Assembly (NCBI RefSeq): GCF_036227565.1
Contig: NZ_CP109460.1
Coordinates: 3,906,001 to 3,970,000, forward strand
Direction: 5' to 3'
Origin: Streptomyces sp. NBC_01454
Lineage (GTDB): Bacteria; Actinomycetota; Actinomycetes; Streptomycetales; Streptomycetaceae
DNA length: 64,000 bases
Every line of letters starts with the position of its first letter. Within the stretch, counting starts at the first letter, position 1. Both the position numbers and the translations under genes were made by a program. Below are positions 1 to 8,053 of this stretch, piece by piece. The notes beneath the pieces are model-generated. The model saw nothing but the letters and a program-made list of their open reading frames with translations, did not search any database and was not told the DNA's origin.

Positions 1-2
1 CC

Positions 3-581
3 CCGCTCGCTGGCCAACTGTGGACATCGGCAACGAATGCGTTTAACCGGTTCTATCTCGCGATCATCGCGAAAGCCGGTCAGGCTCTCGCCTGGCTACG
101 CGGACTGCCCGGCCGCATGGTGTCGGCACTCGGCAACCTCGGGTCGTTGCTGGTCAACGCAGGCCGGGACGTGGTGCGCGGCTTGTGGAACGGCATCCAG
201 TCCATGGGTAGTTGGCTGCGCTCGACCCTCACCTCGTGGGCGAAGAACCTCATTCCCGGCCCCATCGCTAAAGCGCTCGGGATCGCGTCGCCGTCCAAGG
301 TCATGGCGCGCGATGTCGGGCGTTGGATTCCTGCCGGCGTCGCCGCCGGAATCGCCTCCGGGCAAGGCGCGGTCGAAGGCGCCATGCGCCGACTCGTCCC
401 CGTCCCCGCCGTCCCCGCAATGTCCCCAGCAGCAGCCGCGGGCGCGGCCGGATACGGCAGCAGCGCATATGGACGTAGCGGCGGGCCACTGCTGCATATC
501 GAGAACTTCCACAACGCCGCCGGTCACAGTCCGGACCAGACTGCCGCGGCCCTCAATTGGCGTATGAAAGCGAGGGGTTAA
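3..581 (+). CDS. Phage tail tape-measure protein, C-terminal part (cut by window edge)
   Basis: The frame is open from the first bases to a TAA at 579-581, so this is the 3' end of a longer gene; the first internal ATG (117) is not its start. About 190 residues are visible. They include amphipathic helices and the stretch IPGPIAKALGIASPSKVM, which is typical of the C-terminus of siphophage tape-measure proteins, followed by an Ala/Gly-rich tail. Tape-measure proteins set tail length and pass through the tail tube. The tail genes directly downstream fit this assignment. The family call rests on motif memory and position, since most of the protein lies outside the window. Confidence 0.75.
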   Translation, partial: PLAGQLWTSATNAFNRFYLAIIAKAGQALAWLRGLPGRMVSALGNLGSLLVNAGRDVVRGLWNGIQSMGSWLRSTLTSWAKNLIPGPIAKALGIASPSKVMARDVGRWIPAGVAAGIASGQGAVEGAMRRLVPVPAVPAMSPAAAAGAAGYGSSAYGRSGGPLLHIENFHNAAGHSPDQTAAALNWRMKARG

Positions 582-586
582 CCAGG

Positions 587-1492
587 ATGGACCGCACAAC
601 GATCGATGCCGCCGGTATGGCTGAGGGGATGGTGCCCGGACAACTCCGTTACGGCGAGCTGCTGCTCGGCGCCGGCACCCCCTATCGGTGGCGCAAGCTG
701 ACGGGCTGGGAGGAATTGCCCCCGCAGGATTCCGGCAACGTGCCGCGCTCGGGGGCCCACGGTGCGCACTTGGGGCGCCTGCTCGCCCAGGTGCGGACCG
801 TTGGACTTGAGGAGGTGATCGTTCGGGCCGAGGCGTACCGGTTCGGCGCGGTCGTCGACACGCTGAATGCCGGGACCCCGCTCGCCCTCGACGAGATACC
901 GCTCCTGGTCCACCTCGACGACCGCGGCCCCCTGCTGGCATGGGCACGGATCACCAATCGGAACGTGCCCGTAGAACTCGGGTACTCCGTCGGAACGGTG
1001 ACCGGCGGCGCGCTGGAGTGGGAGGCCACCGACCCGCGCCGCTACACCCCCGCCGTGCAGTGCGCCGAGACCGGACTACCCGAACCGTGCCTCTCCTGGC
1101 ACACCGCCCCTGTCACCGGCGCCCGGCGGGGCGCACCAGCGAGTACGGGCGACGTGACCGCGTACAACCTCGGCACGGCGCCATCACATCCCGTGATCGT
1201 CTTCCGTGGACCGGTCGACACCCCGGCCCTGATCAACCGCACCACGGGCAAGCGGCTCGAATACCGCGTCGCCCTCGATCCGTGGGAAGAACTCACCGTC
1301 GACACCTTCGCCGGTACGGCCATCCTCCCCGACGGCGAGAGCCTGCTCACGCACGCCAGCGAGGCGAGTTGGCCCGAGGAAGAGTTCACCCTCGACCCGG
1401 GCAAGAACATCCTCGAATTCCGGGGCGCCGCTTCCGTTCCCGCCGACCCGCGCGCCGCCGTGTCTCTGCGTTGGCGCTCGGCCCACTGGTGA
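587..1492 (+). CDS. Phage distal tail / tail-family protein
   Basis: This 301-residue protein starts at ATG 587, six bases after the tape-measure stop, behind a GAGGGG ribosome site. An in-frame ATG at 557 would overlap the upstream gene and is less likely. The sequence has no membrane segment or enzyme motif and is beta-rich. It has an N-terminal region (GELLLGAGTPYRWRKLTGWE) followed by a C-terminal part resembling the siphovirus tail-component fold. Its place right after the tape-measure gene is the usual position of the distal tail (Dit) protein, which joins tube to baseplate. The function is inferred from position and general character. Confidence 0.7.
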   Translation: MDRTTIDAAGMAEGMVPGQLRYGELLLGAGTPYRWRKLTGWEELPPQDSGNVPRSGAHGAHLGRLLAQVRTVGLEEVIVRAEAYRFGAVVDTLNAGTPLALDEIPLLVHLDDRGPLLAWARITNRNVPVELGYSVGTVTGGALEWEATDPRRYTPAVQCAETGLPEPCLSWHTAPVTGARRGAPASTGDVTAYNLGTAPSHPVIVFRGPVDTPALINRTTGKRLEYRVALDPWEELTVDTFAGTAILPDGESLLTHASEASWPEEEFTLDPGKNILEFRGAASVPADPRAAVSLRWRSAHW

Positions 1493-1509
1493 GAGGGGGG
1501 AGCGCATCC

Positions 1510-2613
1510 ATGGGAACCCCCGCGTACCGCGTCCTGGTGTGTGATCTGCGCAGCGACGCCCTGCTCGACGTGCTGCCCGTGACCGAGGTCAGCGTCGAGG
1601 ACTACATCGGCAAAGCCGGGTCGCTCCATGCCACCGTGCCGGTGCCGAACCGAGAAATCGCCGACCGTGTGCGCCCCATCCTGCGCGGCGGCCGAACGGC
1701 CCTGTGGGTCGAACGCGACCGCGACATCTGGTGGGGCGGCATCCTGTGGTCAAAAACCCCCAAGATCGACGAGCGCGGATACGCGTCCTACGAGATCCAG
1801 GCCGGCACTTTCGACACCTACCTCGATCACCGCCGCCTGTTCGAGTCGCTGCGCGCCGAGAACATCGATCAACTCGACATCGCCCGGAACCTCGTCGACT
1901 ACGCGCAGAGCCTGCCCGGGGGCGACATCGGCATCGCGTACGACACCCACCTCTCAGGCATCAAGCGCACCCGCAGCTACAGCAAGCACGACCAGACCCC
2001 CATCCGGGAACTGCTCGACAAGCTCGCCGCCGTCGAGGATGGGTTCGAGTGGCGCATCCGGTGCGACCGCACCGCGGACACCGGTCGGCGCCGCAAGCTG
2101 CTCGAACTCGGGTACCCGCGCATCGCCCGCGGCGAGGCCGACATCGTGCTCAACCACCCCGGGCCCGTGCTCACCTACGAGCACCCTGAGGACGCGACCA
2201 CCGTCGCCAACGTGTGGCAGGCCCGCGGGGCCTCGAACAACAACAACCAGGCTGCCGAGAGTAAGCCCCTGCTCTCCGAGCTGCTGGTCGACGAGCAGGC
2301 CCTCGCCGACGGATGGCCGCGCCTCGACGGCGCCAGCGATCACAGCAGCGTGGACGACGCCACCACCTTGGGCCAGTACGCCCGCGGCGAGGCCGCCCAC
2401 GCGCGCCGGCCGCAGGTGATTCCCGCCGTGACGTGCCGCCTCGACCAGGGCGTCACCCCCGATCTGATCGGCCGCACGGTGCGCCTGCGTGCCCGCGACC
2501 TGCTGTACCCCGATGGCTACGACACCCGACACCGCGTCGTCGGCATCACCGTCACCCCGCCCACCCGCGACAAGGGCGAAACCGCCACCCTCACACTGGA
2601 GGCCGCCGCCTGA
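1510..2613 (+). CDS. Phage minor tail protein (baseplate / Gp37-like)
   Basis: A protein of 367 residues starts at ATG 1510 with a GGGGGAG ribosome site about 8 bases upstream. A GTG at 1489 overlapping the previous stop is an alternative. The N-terminal part (YRVLVCDLR, then WVERDRDIWWGGILW) resembles siphophage minor tail proteins of the ReqiPepy6 Gp37-like type. The C-terminal part carries a long polar domain. Such proteins form the tail tip or baseplate hub. The stop overlaps the next ATG (TGATG at 2611), which suggests translational coupling. The subfamily is from memory and uncertain; the tail role is well supported by neighbours. Confidence 0.65.
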   Translation: MGTPAYRVLVCDLRSDALLDVLPVTEVSVEDYIGKAGSLHATVPVPNREIADRVRPILRGGRTALWVERDRDIWWGGILWSKTPKIDERGYASYEIQAGTFDTYLDHRRLFESLRAENIDQLDIARNLVDYAQSLPGGDIGIAYDTHLSGIKRTRSYSKHDQTPIRELLDKLAAVEDGFEWRIRCDRTADTGRRRKLLELGYPRIARGEADIVLNHPGPVLTYEHPEDATTVANVWQARGASNNNNQAAESKPLLSELLVDEQALADGWPRLDGASDHSSVDDATTLGQYARGEAAHARRPQVIPAVTCRLDQGVTPDLIGRTVRLRARDLLYPDGYDTRHRVVGITVTPPTRDKGETATLTLEAAA

Positions 2614-3443
2614 TGGCTACCGTTCCTAACGACCTGCTCGACCGCATCCGCGATCTTGAGCGAAAGGTGCGCGAGCTTGCCGGCCGCGCGCAGACCCGCC
2701 CCGCAATGGACGAAATCCGCGAGGGCGACGTAAAGATCACCGAGGGCGGACAGCTGACCGTCACCCCACCCGGCAAGGACTATTCAACGTTCACCGTCGG
2801 CGAGTGGCCCGACGGGAGTTACGGCACCGTGCTGCGCCGTTTCGACGGGAGTTTCGCGCTCACCGTCGAGGGCGAGAAGGAAGACCGCGGCACCTGGCGC
2901 CTCTGGTCGCGTGACCTCGCCTCGCCCGACCGCATTCTCGTGATGGACGACCGGCACAGCGACCGATTCCTCGGCCGCCCGTGGCTCCCCCTCGGCCTCA
3001 ATCCCACCGCCGACCAGAGCAGCACCTCGGACCAGTGGCGTTACGCGTGGGTCGGGGGCGCCCCCGCACACAACGCCGTCGCCGTCCTGAAGCTGTCCAC
3101 CCTCGCCGAGACCGGGGGCACGGTCCGCGTACGGATGCTGCCCGAGGGCGGGAAGCCCGTCACCGTCGACGAGTGGGAGGTACCCGCGGGCAAGTGGACC
3201 GCGCGCACCATCCAGCGCCCGCTACACGGGGTCGGATTCCTCGACTACCTCGGATGGCAGATCGAGCACCGCAGCGCCAAGGCACGCAAGCCGGTCGAGA
3301 CGCGTCTGTTCGCCGCCCACGGCCGCAACACTCTCGCCGCCGCCGAGGCACCCGACGCCCCCGCGGGCGAGGCCGCCGACGCCAGCAGCAAGCCCGACCC
3401 CCGCCTCGCCGTCGAGACCGACGACGACCAGGCCGCCAAGTAA
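2613..3443 (+). CDS. Phage tail fibre / baseplate-associated protein
   Basis: A 276-residue protein whose ATG overlaps the preceding stop. Residues 1-30 (DLLDRIRDLERKVRELAGRA) form a short trimerisation-type coiled coil, which is common at the start of tail-fibre subunits. The middle is beta-rich and repeatedly mentions a display-type fold (FTVGEWPDGSYGTVLRRFDG). The last 40 residues are Ala/Asp-rich and probably disordered. It is the last structural gene before the holin. A receptor-binding or fibre role is inferred from the coiled-coil start and the position; no specific family is recognised. Confidence 0.6.
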   Translation: MATVPNDLLDRIRDLERKVRELAGRAQTRPAMDEIREGDVKITEGGQLTVTPPGKDYSTFTVGEWPDGSYGTVLRRFDGSFALTVEGEKEDRGTWRLWSRDLASPDRILVMDDRHSDRFLGRPWLPLGLNPTADQSSTSDQWRYAWVGGAPAHNAVAVLKLSTLAETGGTVRVRMLPEGGKPVTVDEWEVPAGKWTARTIQRPLHGVGFLDYLGWQIEHRSAKARKPVETRLFAAHGRNTLAAAEAPDAPAGEAADASSKPDPRLAVETDDDQAAK

Positions 3444-3467
3444 CCCACCGAAAGGGAGCCCCCGCCC

Positions 3468-3752
3468 ATGTCTGACGCCGCCCGCCGCACGGCCCGCACC
3501 GTCGTACAAACCGTTCTCGGCCTCGCCGCCGCGCTCCCCCTGATCATCAACGCATCCGGCGTCCCGCGCACCGCCGCCGGGGTCGGTGTGGCACTCGCCG
3601 TCGCCGCCGGCCTCACCCGCGTGATGGCGCTCCCCGCCGTGCAGAAGCTGCTGCCCAAGTGGCTGCGCACCACCGCGCCGGATACCGGCCCCGGCAATGG
3701 TGGCGAGCAGCCGTCGACCCCGCCGGCCGCGAACGACGGGGGCGGTATGTGA
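3468..3752 (+). CDS. Holin
   Basis: A 94-residue protein starting at ATG 3468 behind an AAAGGGAG ribosome site. It has two hydrophobic segments, about residues 15-32 (VLGLAAALPLIINASG) and 36-55, with charged ends and a hydrophilic Pro/Asn/Gly-rich tail. This size and topology fit actinophage holins, which open the membrane at lysis. Its stop overlaps the GTG of the next gene. No endolysin lies between the tail genes and this holin, so the lysis module is incomplete in this window. Confidence 0.7.
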   Translation: MSDAARRTARTVVQTVLGLAAALPLIINASGVPRTAAGVGVALAVAAGLTRVMALPAVQKLLPKWLRTTAPDTGPGNGGEQPSTPPAANDGGGM

Positions 3753-4012
3753 CTGGACCTGACCCGGTCGACATCGCCCTCGAAGTCGCCCAACTCCGCG
3801 GCAGCGTCGAGGCCGGATTCGCCAGGATCGATACGCGCCTCGACGGCCGTTACGACCTGCTCGCCCAACGCCATGACCAGGCCGAGCGCCGCCTCGACGA
3901 ACACGACAACCGCCTCGACCAGGTCGAGCAACGCCTCTGGCCTTTGCCGGGCGTCGCCGCCCTAGTCGCCCTTGCTTCCCTCTCCCTGTCGGCATGGGAA
4001 GTCATCCGCTGA
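3749..4012 (+). CDS. Coiled-coil membrane protein (XhlA/holin-accessory-like)
   Basis: An 87-residue protein starting at GTG 3749, overlapping the holin stop (GTGA). Residues 10-60 form a heptad-rich coiled coil with repeated 'RLD' steps (RIDTRLDGRYDLL, RRLDEHDNRLDQVEQRL). One C-terminal membrane segment follows (GVAALVALASLSLSAW). This layout matches the haemolysin/XhlA-type accessory lysis proteins found next to phage holins. Tight coupling to the holin supports a role in lysis control. The assignment is structural, not by specific motif. Confidence 0.6.
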   Translation: MTGPDPVDIALEVAQLRGSVEAGFARIDTRLDGRYDLLAQRHDQAERRLDEHDNRLDQVEQRLWPLPGVAALVALASLSLSAWEVIR

Positions 4013-4022
4013 ATCACACAAC

Positions 4023-4060
4023 GCCCCCTGTACGGCCTGCTCATGGGCCGTACAGGGGGC
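4023..4060 (+). terminator. Intrinsic terminator after phage late operon
   Basis: A 15-bp perfect stem (GCCCCCTGTACGGCC at 4023-4037 with its complement at 4046-4060) starts about 10 bases after the stop of the last lysis gene and is followed by GCTTTCTGCG. It closes the late transcript and also separates it from the convergent DUF397 gene. Confidence 0.85.
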
Positions 4061-4138
4061 GCTTTCTGCGTTATCTGCCACAGGTCAGACGGCGTCGAAG
4101 TCACCACGCTGCATGCAGATGACCGCCGGACCGAGTGC

Positions 4139-4354
4139 TCAAACAGCGCCGAACTCTCCGGCCTTGACGCCCGCCACGAAGGTCGAGAACGCGTCGGCGG
4201 GGAAGTCCAGAACCGGGCCATGCGGGTCCTTGCTGTCACGGACGGGGACCACGCCGCGCGAAGCGATAAGGTTTGCGGCGACCTCGATGCATGATCCGCC
4301 GTTGCCGCTGTAGGAGGACTTGAACCAGGTGAGGGGTAGGGAGTCGGTCGTCAC
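4139..4354 (-). CDS. DUF397 domain protein
   Basis: A 71-residue protein of the DUF397 family. The hallmark LTWFKSSYSGNGGSCIEVA lies at residues 8-26 and a VRDSKDPHGPVLDF-type strand follows. DUF397 proteins are small partners of XRE/DUF5753 regulators and are abundant in Streptomyces; BldB is a distant relative. The gene overlaps the upstream regulator by ATGA at 4351-4354, so the two are co-translated. It lies inside the prophage cargo region and so is probably a phage-borne copy of this regulatory cassette. Confidence 0.9.
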   Translation of the reverse strand: MTTDSLPLTWFKSSYSGNGGSCIEVAANLIASRGVVPVRDSKDPHGPVLDFPADAFSTFVAGVKAGEFGAV

Positions 4355-5190
4355 GGGGTGCCCTTTCGTACCTGCTCTATCGTGGCCACTGATTCCGCCT
4401 GGGAAAGCGCTTCGGCCTGTAGTTGATGGTAGGCCCTCACCAGCGGCAGTACGGATGTGATTTCCCTGTCCAGCTGCCCGTTGGTCTCGGACTCAACGTA
4501 GGACATGACGGAGCGGTCGGGCAGGGTCAGCAGATTCACCAGCCGGTTGAACGGGCGGCGCTCGCCTATGGCGTAGGGGGCCAGCTGGAGTGTGGTGTCC
4601 GGCTGGTCAGCGAACTCGATCAGCCGGGCCAACTGTCGCTCCATGACCTCGGCGCCTCCGATCGGCCGCCGGATACAGCTCTCATCCAAGACCACGATCA
4701 CCATGGGCGGATTGCGCCGCACCAACGCCGCTTGCCGTTCTGCCAGGAACTCAACCCGCTCAGAGGCTTGTTCGGGGCTGAGCGTGCCCCGCTTCACGTT
4801 GCCCTCTTCCATGGCTCTGGCGTACTCCGGTGTCTGGAGCAATCCAGGAATCACCCCTACATCAAACAGCCGGATCTCTGCCGCGCGAGCCTCCTGCCCC
4901 AGGTACTCCGGGAACCCTTCCAGCAGACTGCCGTTCCGGATCTCCCCCCACGCGCGCTCAAAGGACTCTGCGGTCCCTGTGAGTCCGAGGGCAGTGTCTA
5001 AGCTCCGCGAGAAACGGCGAGTTGGCGGTTTGCGGCCCGTTTCGACTGCTGAAATATGCCTGCCTGAGTAGCCCACCCGCTCAGCCAACTCGTCCTGCTT
5101 CCACCCACGTGCCTCCCGCGCGCTGCGCAAACGCGCGCCGTAGGCCGCTTGGGGTGAGGTGTTCGGGTTCAACTCCTTCAGGTTTACCAA
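4351..5190 (-). CDS. XRE-family regulator with DUF5753 domain
   Basis: About 279 residues. An N-terminal Cro/C1 helix-turn-helix lies at residues 15-70 (LRSAREARGWKQDELAERVG, then SGRHISAVETGRKPP). The C-terminal DUF5753 domain includes GLLQTPEYARAMEE and the IRRPIGG motif. The likely start is TTG 5190 behind GGAGGG; the open frame runs up to 5286 without an obvious better start. This class controls development or antibiotic genes with a DUF397 partner, which is coupled downstream. In this prophage it could act as a lysogeny or cargo regulator. The start is the weakest part of the call. Confidence 0.85.
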   Translation of the reverse strand: MVNLKELNPNTSPQAAYGARLRSAREARGWKQDELAERVGYSGRHISAVETGRKPPTRRFSRSLDTALGLTGTAESFERAWGEIRNGSLLEGFPEYLGQEARAAEIRLFDVGVIPGLLQTPEYARAMEEGNVKRGTLSPEQASERVEFLAERQAALVRRNPPMVIVVLDESCIRRPIGGAEVMERQLARLIEFADQPDTTLQLAPYAIGERRPFNRLVNLLTLPDRSVMSYVESETNGQLDREITSVLPLVRAYHQLQAEALSQAESVATIEQVRKGTP

Positions 5191-5284
5191 TGTGCCCTCC
5201 GTTTCTGGAACGTTGAAGACAGCCTGACTGTAAGCCACCCTGAGTCGCCCTGGTAGTGGAAGCACTACGGAGAGGAGCGGGCCC

Positions 5285-5692
5285 ATGGCCGCCCCAATGG
5301 TTCGAACACCTCATCAGGCCACAAACGACGTACGTGTACGTCTGGACGATGCCTTACGCCGAGCTGGATTCGACGCCGCGCCGTCGATGGTGACGAGGGC
5401 CGAGGTGGAGGGCGTCAAGGTCAACCGGGTTCGCATCCCGGCGTTGTCGCTCACACAGGCCCAGTGGCTCGCCAGGAAGCTGGGAGGCCAGGTGACGAGG
5501 AGCGACCAGCCGACGGCGAGTGCCGTCCGGAAGGAACTTGACGGGGCTCTGCGGGCGGCCGGCGTGATCGTGCAGCCGTCGACTGTCGTGGTGACCACCT
5601 CGTCCAGCCGTCGGGAAAACCGGCTCATCCCCCCGTCTCTGTCCATTGGCCAAGTTATCCGCGTCGCGAAGATCCTGGAGGCCCACCAGTGA
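5285..5692 (+). CDS. Hypothetical protein with internal duplication
   Basis: A 135-residue protein, divergent from the XRE gene. I do not recognise a family. It appears to be two related halves. Residues 16-70 (VRVRLDDALRRAGFDAAPSMV ... SLTQAQWLARKL) align by eye with residues 79-133 (VRKELDGALRAAGVIVQPSTV ... SLSIGQVIRVAKIL). The shared pattern is V-R-x-x-L-D-x-A-L-R-x-A-G, then P-S, then P-x-L-S-x-x-Q. No membrane or signal segment is seen. The stop overlaps the GTG of the next small frame, so it heads a translationally coupled chain of cargo genes. Confidence 0.65.
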   Translation: MAAPMVRTPHQATNDVRVRLDDALRRAGFDAAPSMVTRAEVEGVKVNRVRIPALSLTQAQWLARKLGGQVTRSDQPTASAVRKELDGALRAAGVIVQPSTVVVTTSSSRRENRLIPPSLSIGQVIRVAKILEAHQ

Positions 5693-5790
5693 GCGGCAGC
5701 ACCGACGACTTGAGCGAGAAGAACCGCCAGAGGAACAAGGAATCGTCCAACGGTTCTGATGCGGGCAAGAACACCGGTCGGAAATGGTAA
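5689..5790 (+). CDS. 33-residue small ORF in overlapping gene chain
   Basis: GTG 5689 overlaps the preceding stop as GTGA and the frame ends at TAA 5788-5790, which in turn overlaps the ATG (5784) of the next gene. The peptide begins MSGSTDDLSEKNRQRNKESS and ends GKNTGRKW. It is highly polar and rich in Ser, Asn and Lys. Overlap at both ends argues for translation. No family is recognised. It could be a regulatory or leader peptide, or only a coupling frame. Confidence 0.4.
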   Translation: MSGSTDDLSEKNRQRNKESSNGSDAGKNTGRKW

Positions 5791-6134
5791 AGACTGTGCG
5801 CTGCCCCATAATGGCCACTCACAACATGCAGCAGCTGAGTAGATCGGCGTACAACTGCGAGGAGCACGGCGTAACTGTCGTGCTCCACAACAACTCGCCC
5901 CTTGAATTCCCACCCCACCCCCGGCCCGATACACGAGGCTCCCCCTTTCACGGCCGCCCTGCCCCTGATGACCCGGTGTATATCACCAAAGGCAAGGGAG
6001 AGCGGTACCACGAAATTGACAGCTGCTACACCCTCGGCAGGGCCAACCAATCGCCGGAGGTCGTTGTCGTGTCCCGAAGCATGGCGGAGCGAGATGGCCG
6101 AACCCCCTGCCTCTCCTGCTCCAAGAAGCCCTAA
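5784..6134 (+). CDS. Putative metal-binding small protein
   Basis: A 116-residue protein starting at ATG 5784 (ATG 5811 is an alternative). The C-terminal part has YHEIDSCYTL followed about 30 residues later by GRTPCLSC. This is a YHxxxC ... PCxxC pattern like the Ada-type zinc-binding motif seen in nuclease- and DNA-associated proteins. The N-terminal half has two further cysteines and a Pro-rich linker. A zinc-binding module is suggested by the spacing; the biological role is unknown. It is the third gene of the overlapping chain upstream of the graspetide genes. Confidence 0.5.
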   Translation: MVKTVRCPIMATHNMQQLSRSAYNCEEHGVTVVLHNNSPLEFPPHPRPDTRGSPFHGRPAPDDPVYITKGKGERYHEIDSCYTLGRANQSPEVVVVSRSMAERDGRTPCLSCSKKP

Positions 6135-6293
6135 CCCCTACGTGCCGCTGCGCCGTCACCTCGGCGCGGTGCACGCAAGACCCCGCCCCCTGCTTTGGTC
6201 GACCGGTCGTGTCCATCCCCCCGACACGACCTCCCAAGACAGGGGTGCGGGCTCCATCCGCCGTGTCCCCTCTCTCACGGAAGCACACAACAG

Positions 6294-6602
6294 ATGGATC
6301 TAGGACCGGTCGGCCGCGATTACTGGTCAAACAGCGACAGGGAACAGGCCGAAGATAACGCCAGTGAGTTCGTTAGCGCACTCCGGCGCCTCGGTATCGA
6401 CTTTCCCGATATCGAAATCAAACATCCGTGCAACGATTGCCGAAATCCGGGCACCGATTACAGAATCAATATTGGGGCGATGTCCGTAGCCGAAGCTGCC
6501 GACTTTGCCGCAAAGGCCGACCAGGCAATGGATCAACTCGCCCAGTATCGGAAGCTGTACGGCCCCCTCAAGAAGCCAGCAACCGAGGACGGCGCGAGCT
6601 AG
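6294..6602 (+). CDS. Hypothetical protein (102 aa)
   Basis: The likely start is ATG 6294 (MDLGPVGRDYWSNSDREQ). An upstream in-frame ATG at 6195 gives an unlikely Pro/Arg-rich extension. The product is acidic and mostly helical. A central HPCNDCRNPG stretch (about residues 44-53) could bind a metal, and the C-terminal half (AEAADFAAKADQAMDQLAQY) is a helical segment. No family is recognised. It lies 175 bases upstream of the graspetide precursor in the same direction. Confidence 0.55.
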   Translation: MDLGPVGRDYWSNSDREQAEDNASEFVSALRRLGIDFPDIEIKHPCNDCRNPGTDYRINIGAMSVAEAADFAAKADQAMDQLAQYRKLYGPLKKPATEDGAS

Positions 6603-6776
6603 CCATCTCCAAGACTCCGCCCTCTGCCGGGCTTTCCGGAGACCTCACCGCCGCAAGCCCGGCAGGGGCGGGACAGACCTCATCGGGTTGCCTTCCCTGG
6701 ACAGCGGCAGACCGATGGGGAGCAAGAAGCGACCCCAGCCAAGTTAGTCAGCCTCAACAAGCGAAGGGATTTACCC

Positions 6777-7082
6777 ATGAGCGCCACACAGACCTTGGCC
6801 CACCCCCGCGAGGCGTTCCCCCTGGCGCCCGAAGGTGGGCGCGTCCCCCACAGTGCCGAGCACCCGTCCGGGCCGACTAGCCGCCCGTGGGTCCTCCGCT
6901 ACGCCCAGACGCCCGACGCCACACAGGCCACCCCGCTCCCCGCTGCCCTCTATGACGAGGAACTGCAACTCTCCATCGGCGTCGACACCGACCTCCTGCC
7001 GTTCATGCAGACCCACAGCCCGACCATCCCGGATGGCAGCACCACCAACCCCCCGCCCCTCGACGAGGGACCGAAGGACTGA
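6777..7082 (+). CDS. tgmA: Graspetide (ATP-grasp-modified RiPP) precursor
   Basis: A 101-residue precursor of the 'putative ATP-grasp target RiPP' type. The leader holds the conserved stretch RPWVLRYAQ (residues 36-44) and PLPAALYDEELQLSI (53-67), which fit the region bound by the ligase. The C-terminal core (about 76-101) has possible ester donors T79, S81, T83, S88, T89 and T90 and acidic acceptors D86, D96, E97 and D101. D86-G87 is a candidate aspartimide site for the neighbouring methyltransferase. The ligase gene begins five bases after the stop. The family is well supported by gene order; ring positions are inference. Confidence 0.85.
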   Translation: MSATQTLAHPREAFPLAPEGGRVPHSAEHPSGPTSRPWVLRYAQTPDATQATPLPAALYDEELQLSIGVDTDLLPFMQTHSPTIPDGSTTNPPPLDEGPKD

Positions 7083-7087
7083 CCACC

Positions 7088-8053
7088 GTGTCCAGCATCC
7101 TCGTTGTTGCCGCACGCGAAGACTGGCCAACCGATCGCGTCGTCAAGACGCTGACCGATCGAGGGGCGACCGTCTTCCGCATCGATGCCGCCGACTTCCC
7201 CCAAGAGGTCACGCTCGCCGGGTACATCGGCAACGCGCACGGTTGGGGTGGACGACTGCGGACCTCGCAGCGGGAATTGGACCTGGGCGACGTATCGGCC
7301 TGCTACTTCCGCGCGCCCAACCCGTTCCGCTTCACGGCCAACATGTCCGAGCCCGAGCGCCGGTTCGCCGCCGCACAGGCACGCGCCGGTTTCGGCGGAA
7401 TCCTCACGGCGCTCAGCTGCCGATGGGTCAACCACCCATCAGCCATGTCACGCGCCGAGTACAAGCCCGTGCAACTCGCCGCGGCGCGTCTGGCCTGCCT
7501 CTCCATCCCGCCCACCCTGATCACCAACAACCCTGATGAAGTACGGGCGTTCGCACGCGACATCCCCGGCCCGATCATCTGCAAGCCGGTCGCATCGCCC
7601 GTCTTCATCGAGGGCGACGAACTCAAGACCGTTTACACCCGACGCCTCACCGAGCACGACCTCGACGACCTACGAGGCATCGACACCACGGCCCACCTGT
7701 TCCAGGCGTGGGCGGACAAAGCGCATGAAGTGCGCCTGACCGTGGTCGGTGAGCGCATGTTCGCCGCCAAGGTTCACGCCACCAGCCAAAAGGCACACGA
7801 CGACTGGCGCAGCGACTACAAGTCGCTCAAATACGCGCCTACCGAGGTCCCGCCCGACATCAAAATCAAGGTGTGCGGACTGATGGAAGACCTCGGCCTA
7901 AGCTTCGCGGCCCTGGACTTCGTCGTCTCACCGTCGGGTGCGTGGACGTTCTTGGAAGCGAACCCGTGTGGGCAATGGGACTGGATCGAACACGCCACCG
8001 GTCTACCCATCGCCGACGCCATCGCCGACGAGCTGCAAGGAGTGATCGCGTGA
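7088..8053 (+). CDS. tgmB: ATP-grasp ribosomal peptide maturase (macrocyclase)
   Basis: A 321-residue ATP-grasp ligase of the TgmB/MvdD-like family. It forms ester or amide side-chain links in the precursor by acyl-phosphate chemistry. The N-terminal pre-ATP-grasp domain starts ILVVAAREDWPTDRV. The ATP-grasp core contains GPIICKPV (about 158-165), a VVGERMFAAKVHA strand and the C-terminal metal/ATP site FLEANPCGQWDWIE (about 290-303). The start is GTG 7088. Its stop overlaps the methyltransferase GTG (GTGA at 8050-8053), so ligase and methyltransferase are co-translated. Confidence 0.92.
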   Translation: MSSILVVAAREDWPTDRVVKTLTDRGATVFRIDAADFPQEVTLAGYIGNAHGWGGRLRTSQRELDLGDVSACYFRAPNPFRFTANMSEPERRFAAAQARAGFGGILTALSCRWVNHPSAMSRAEYKPVQLAAARLACLSIPPTLITNNPDEVRAFARDIPGPIICKPVASPVFIEGDELKTVYTRRLTEHDLDDLRGIDTTAHLFQAWADKAHEVRLTVVGERMFAAKVHATSQKAHDDWRSDYKSLKYAPTEVPPDIKIKVCGLMEDLGLSFAALDFVVSPSGAWTFLEANPCGQWDWIEHATGLPIADAIADELQGVIA

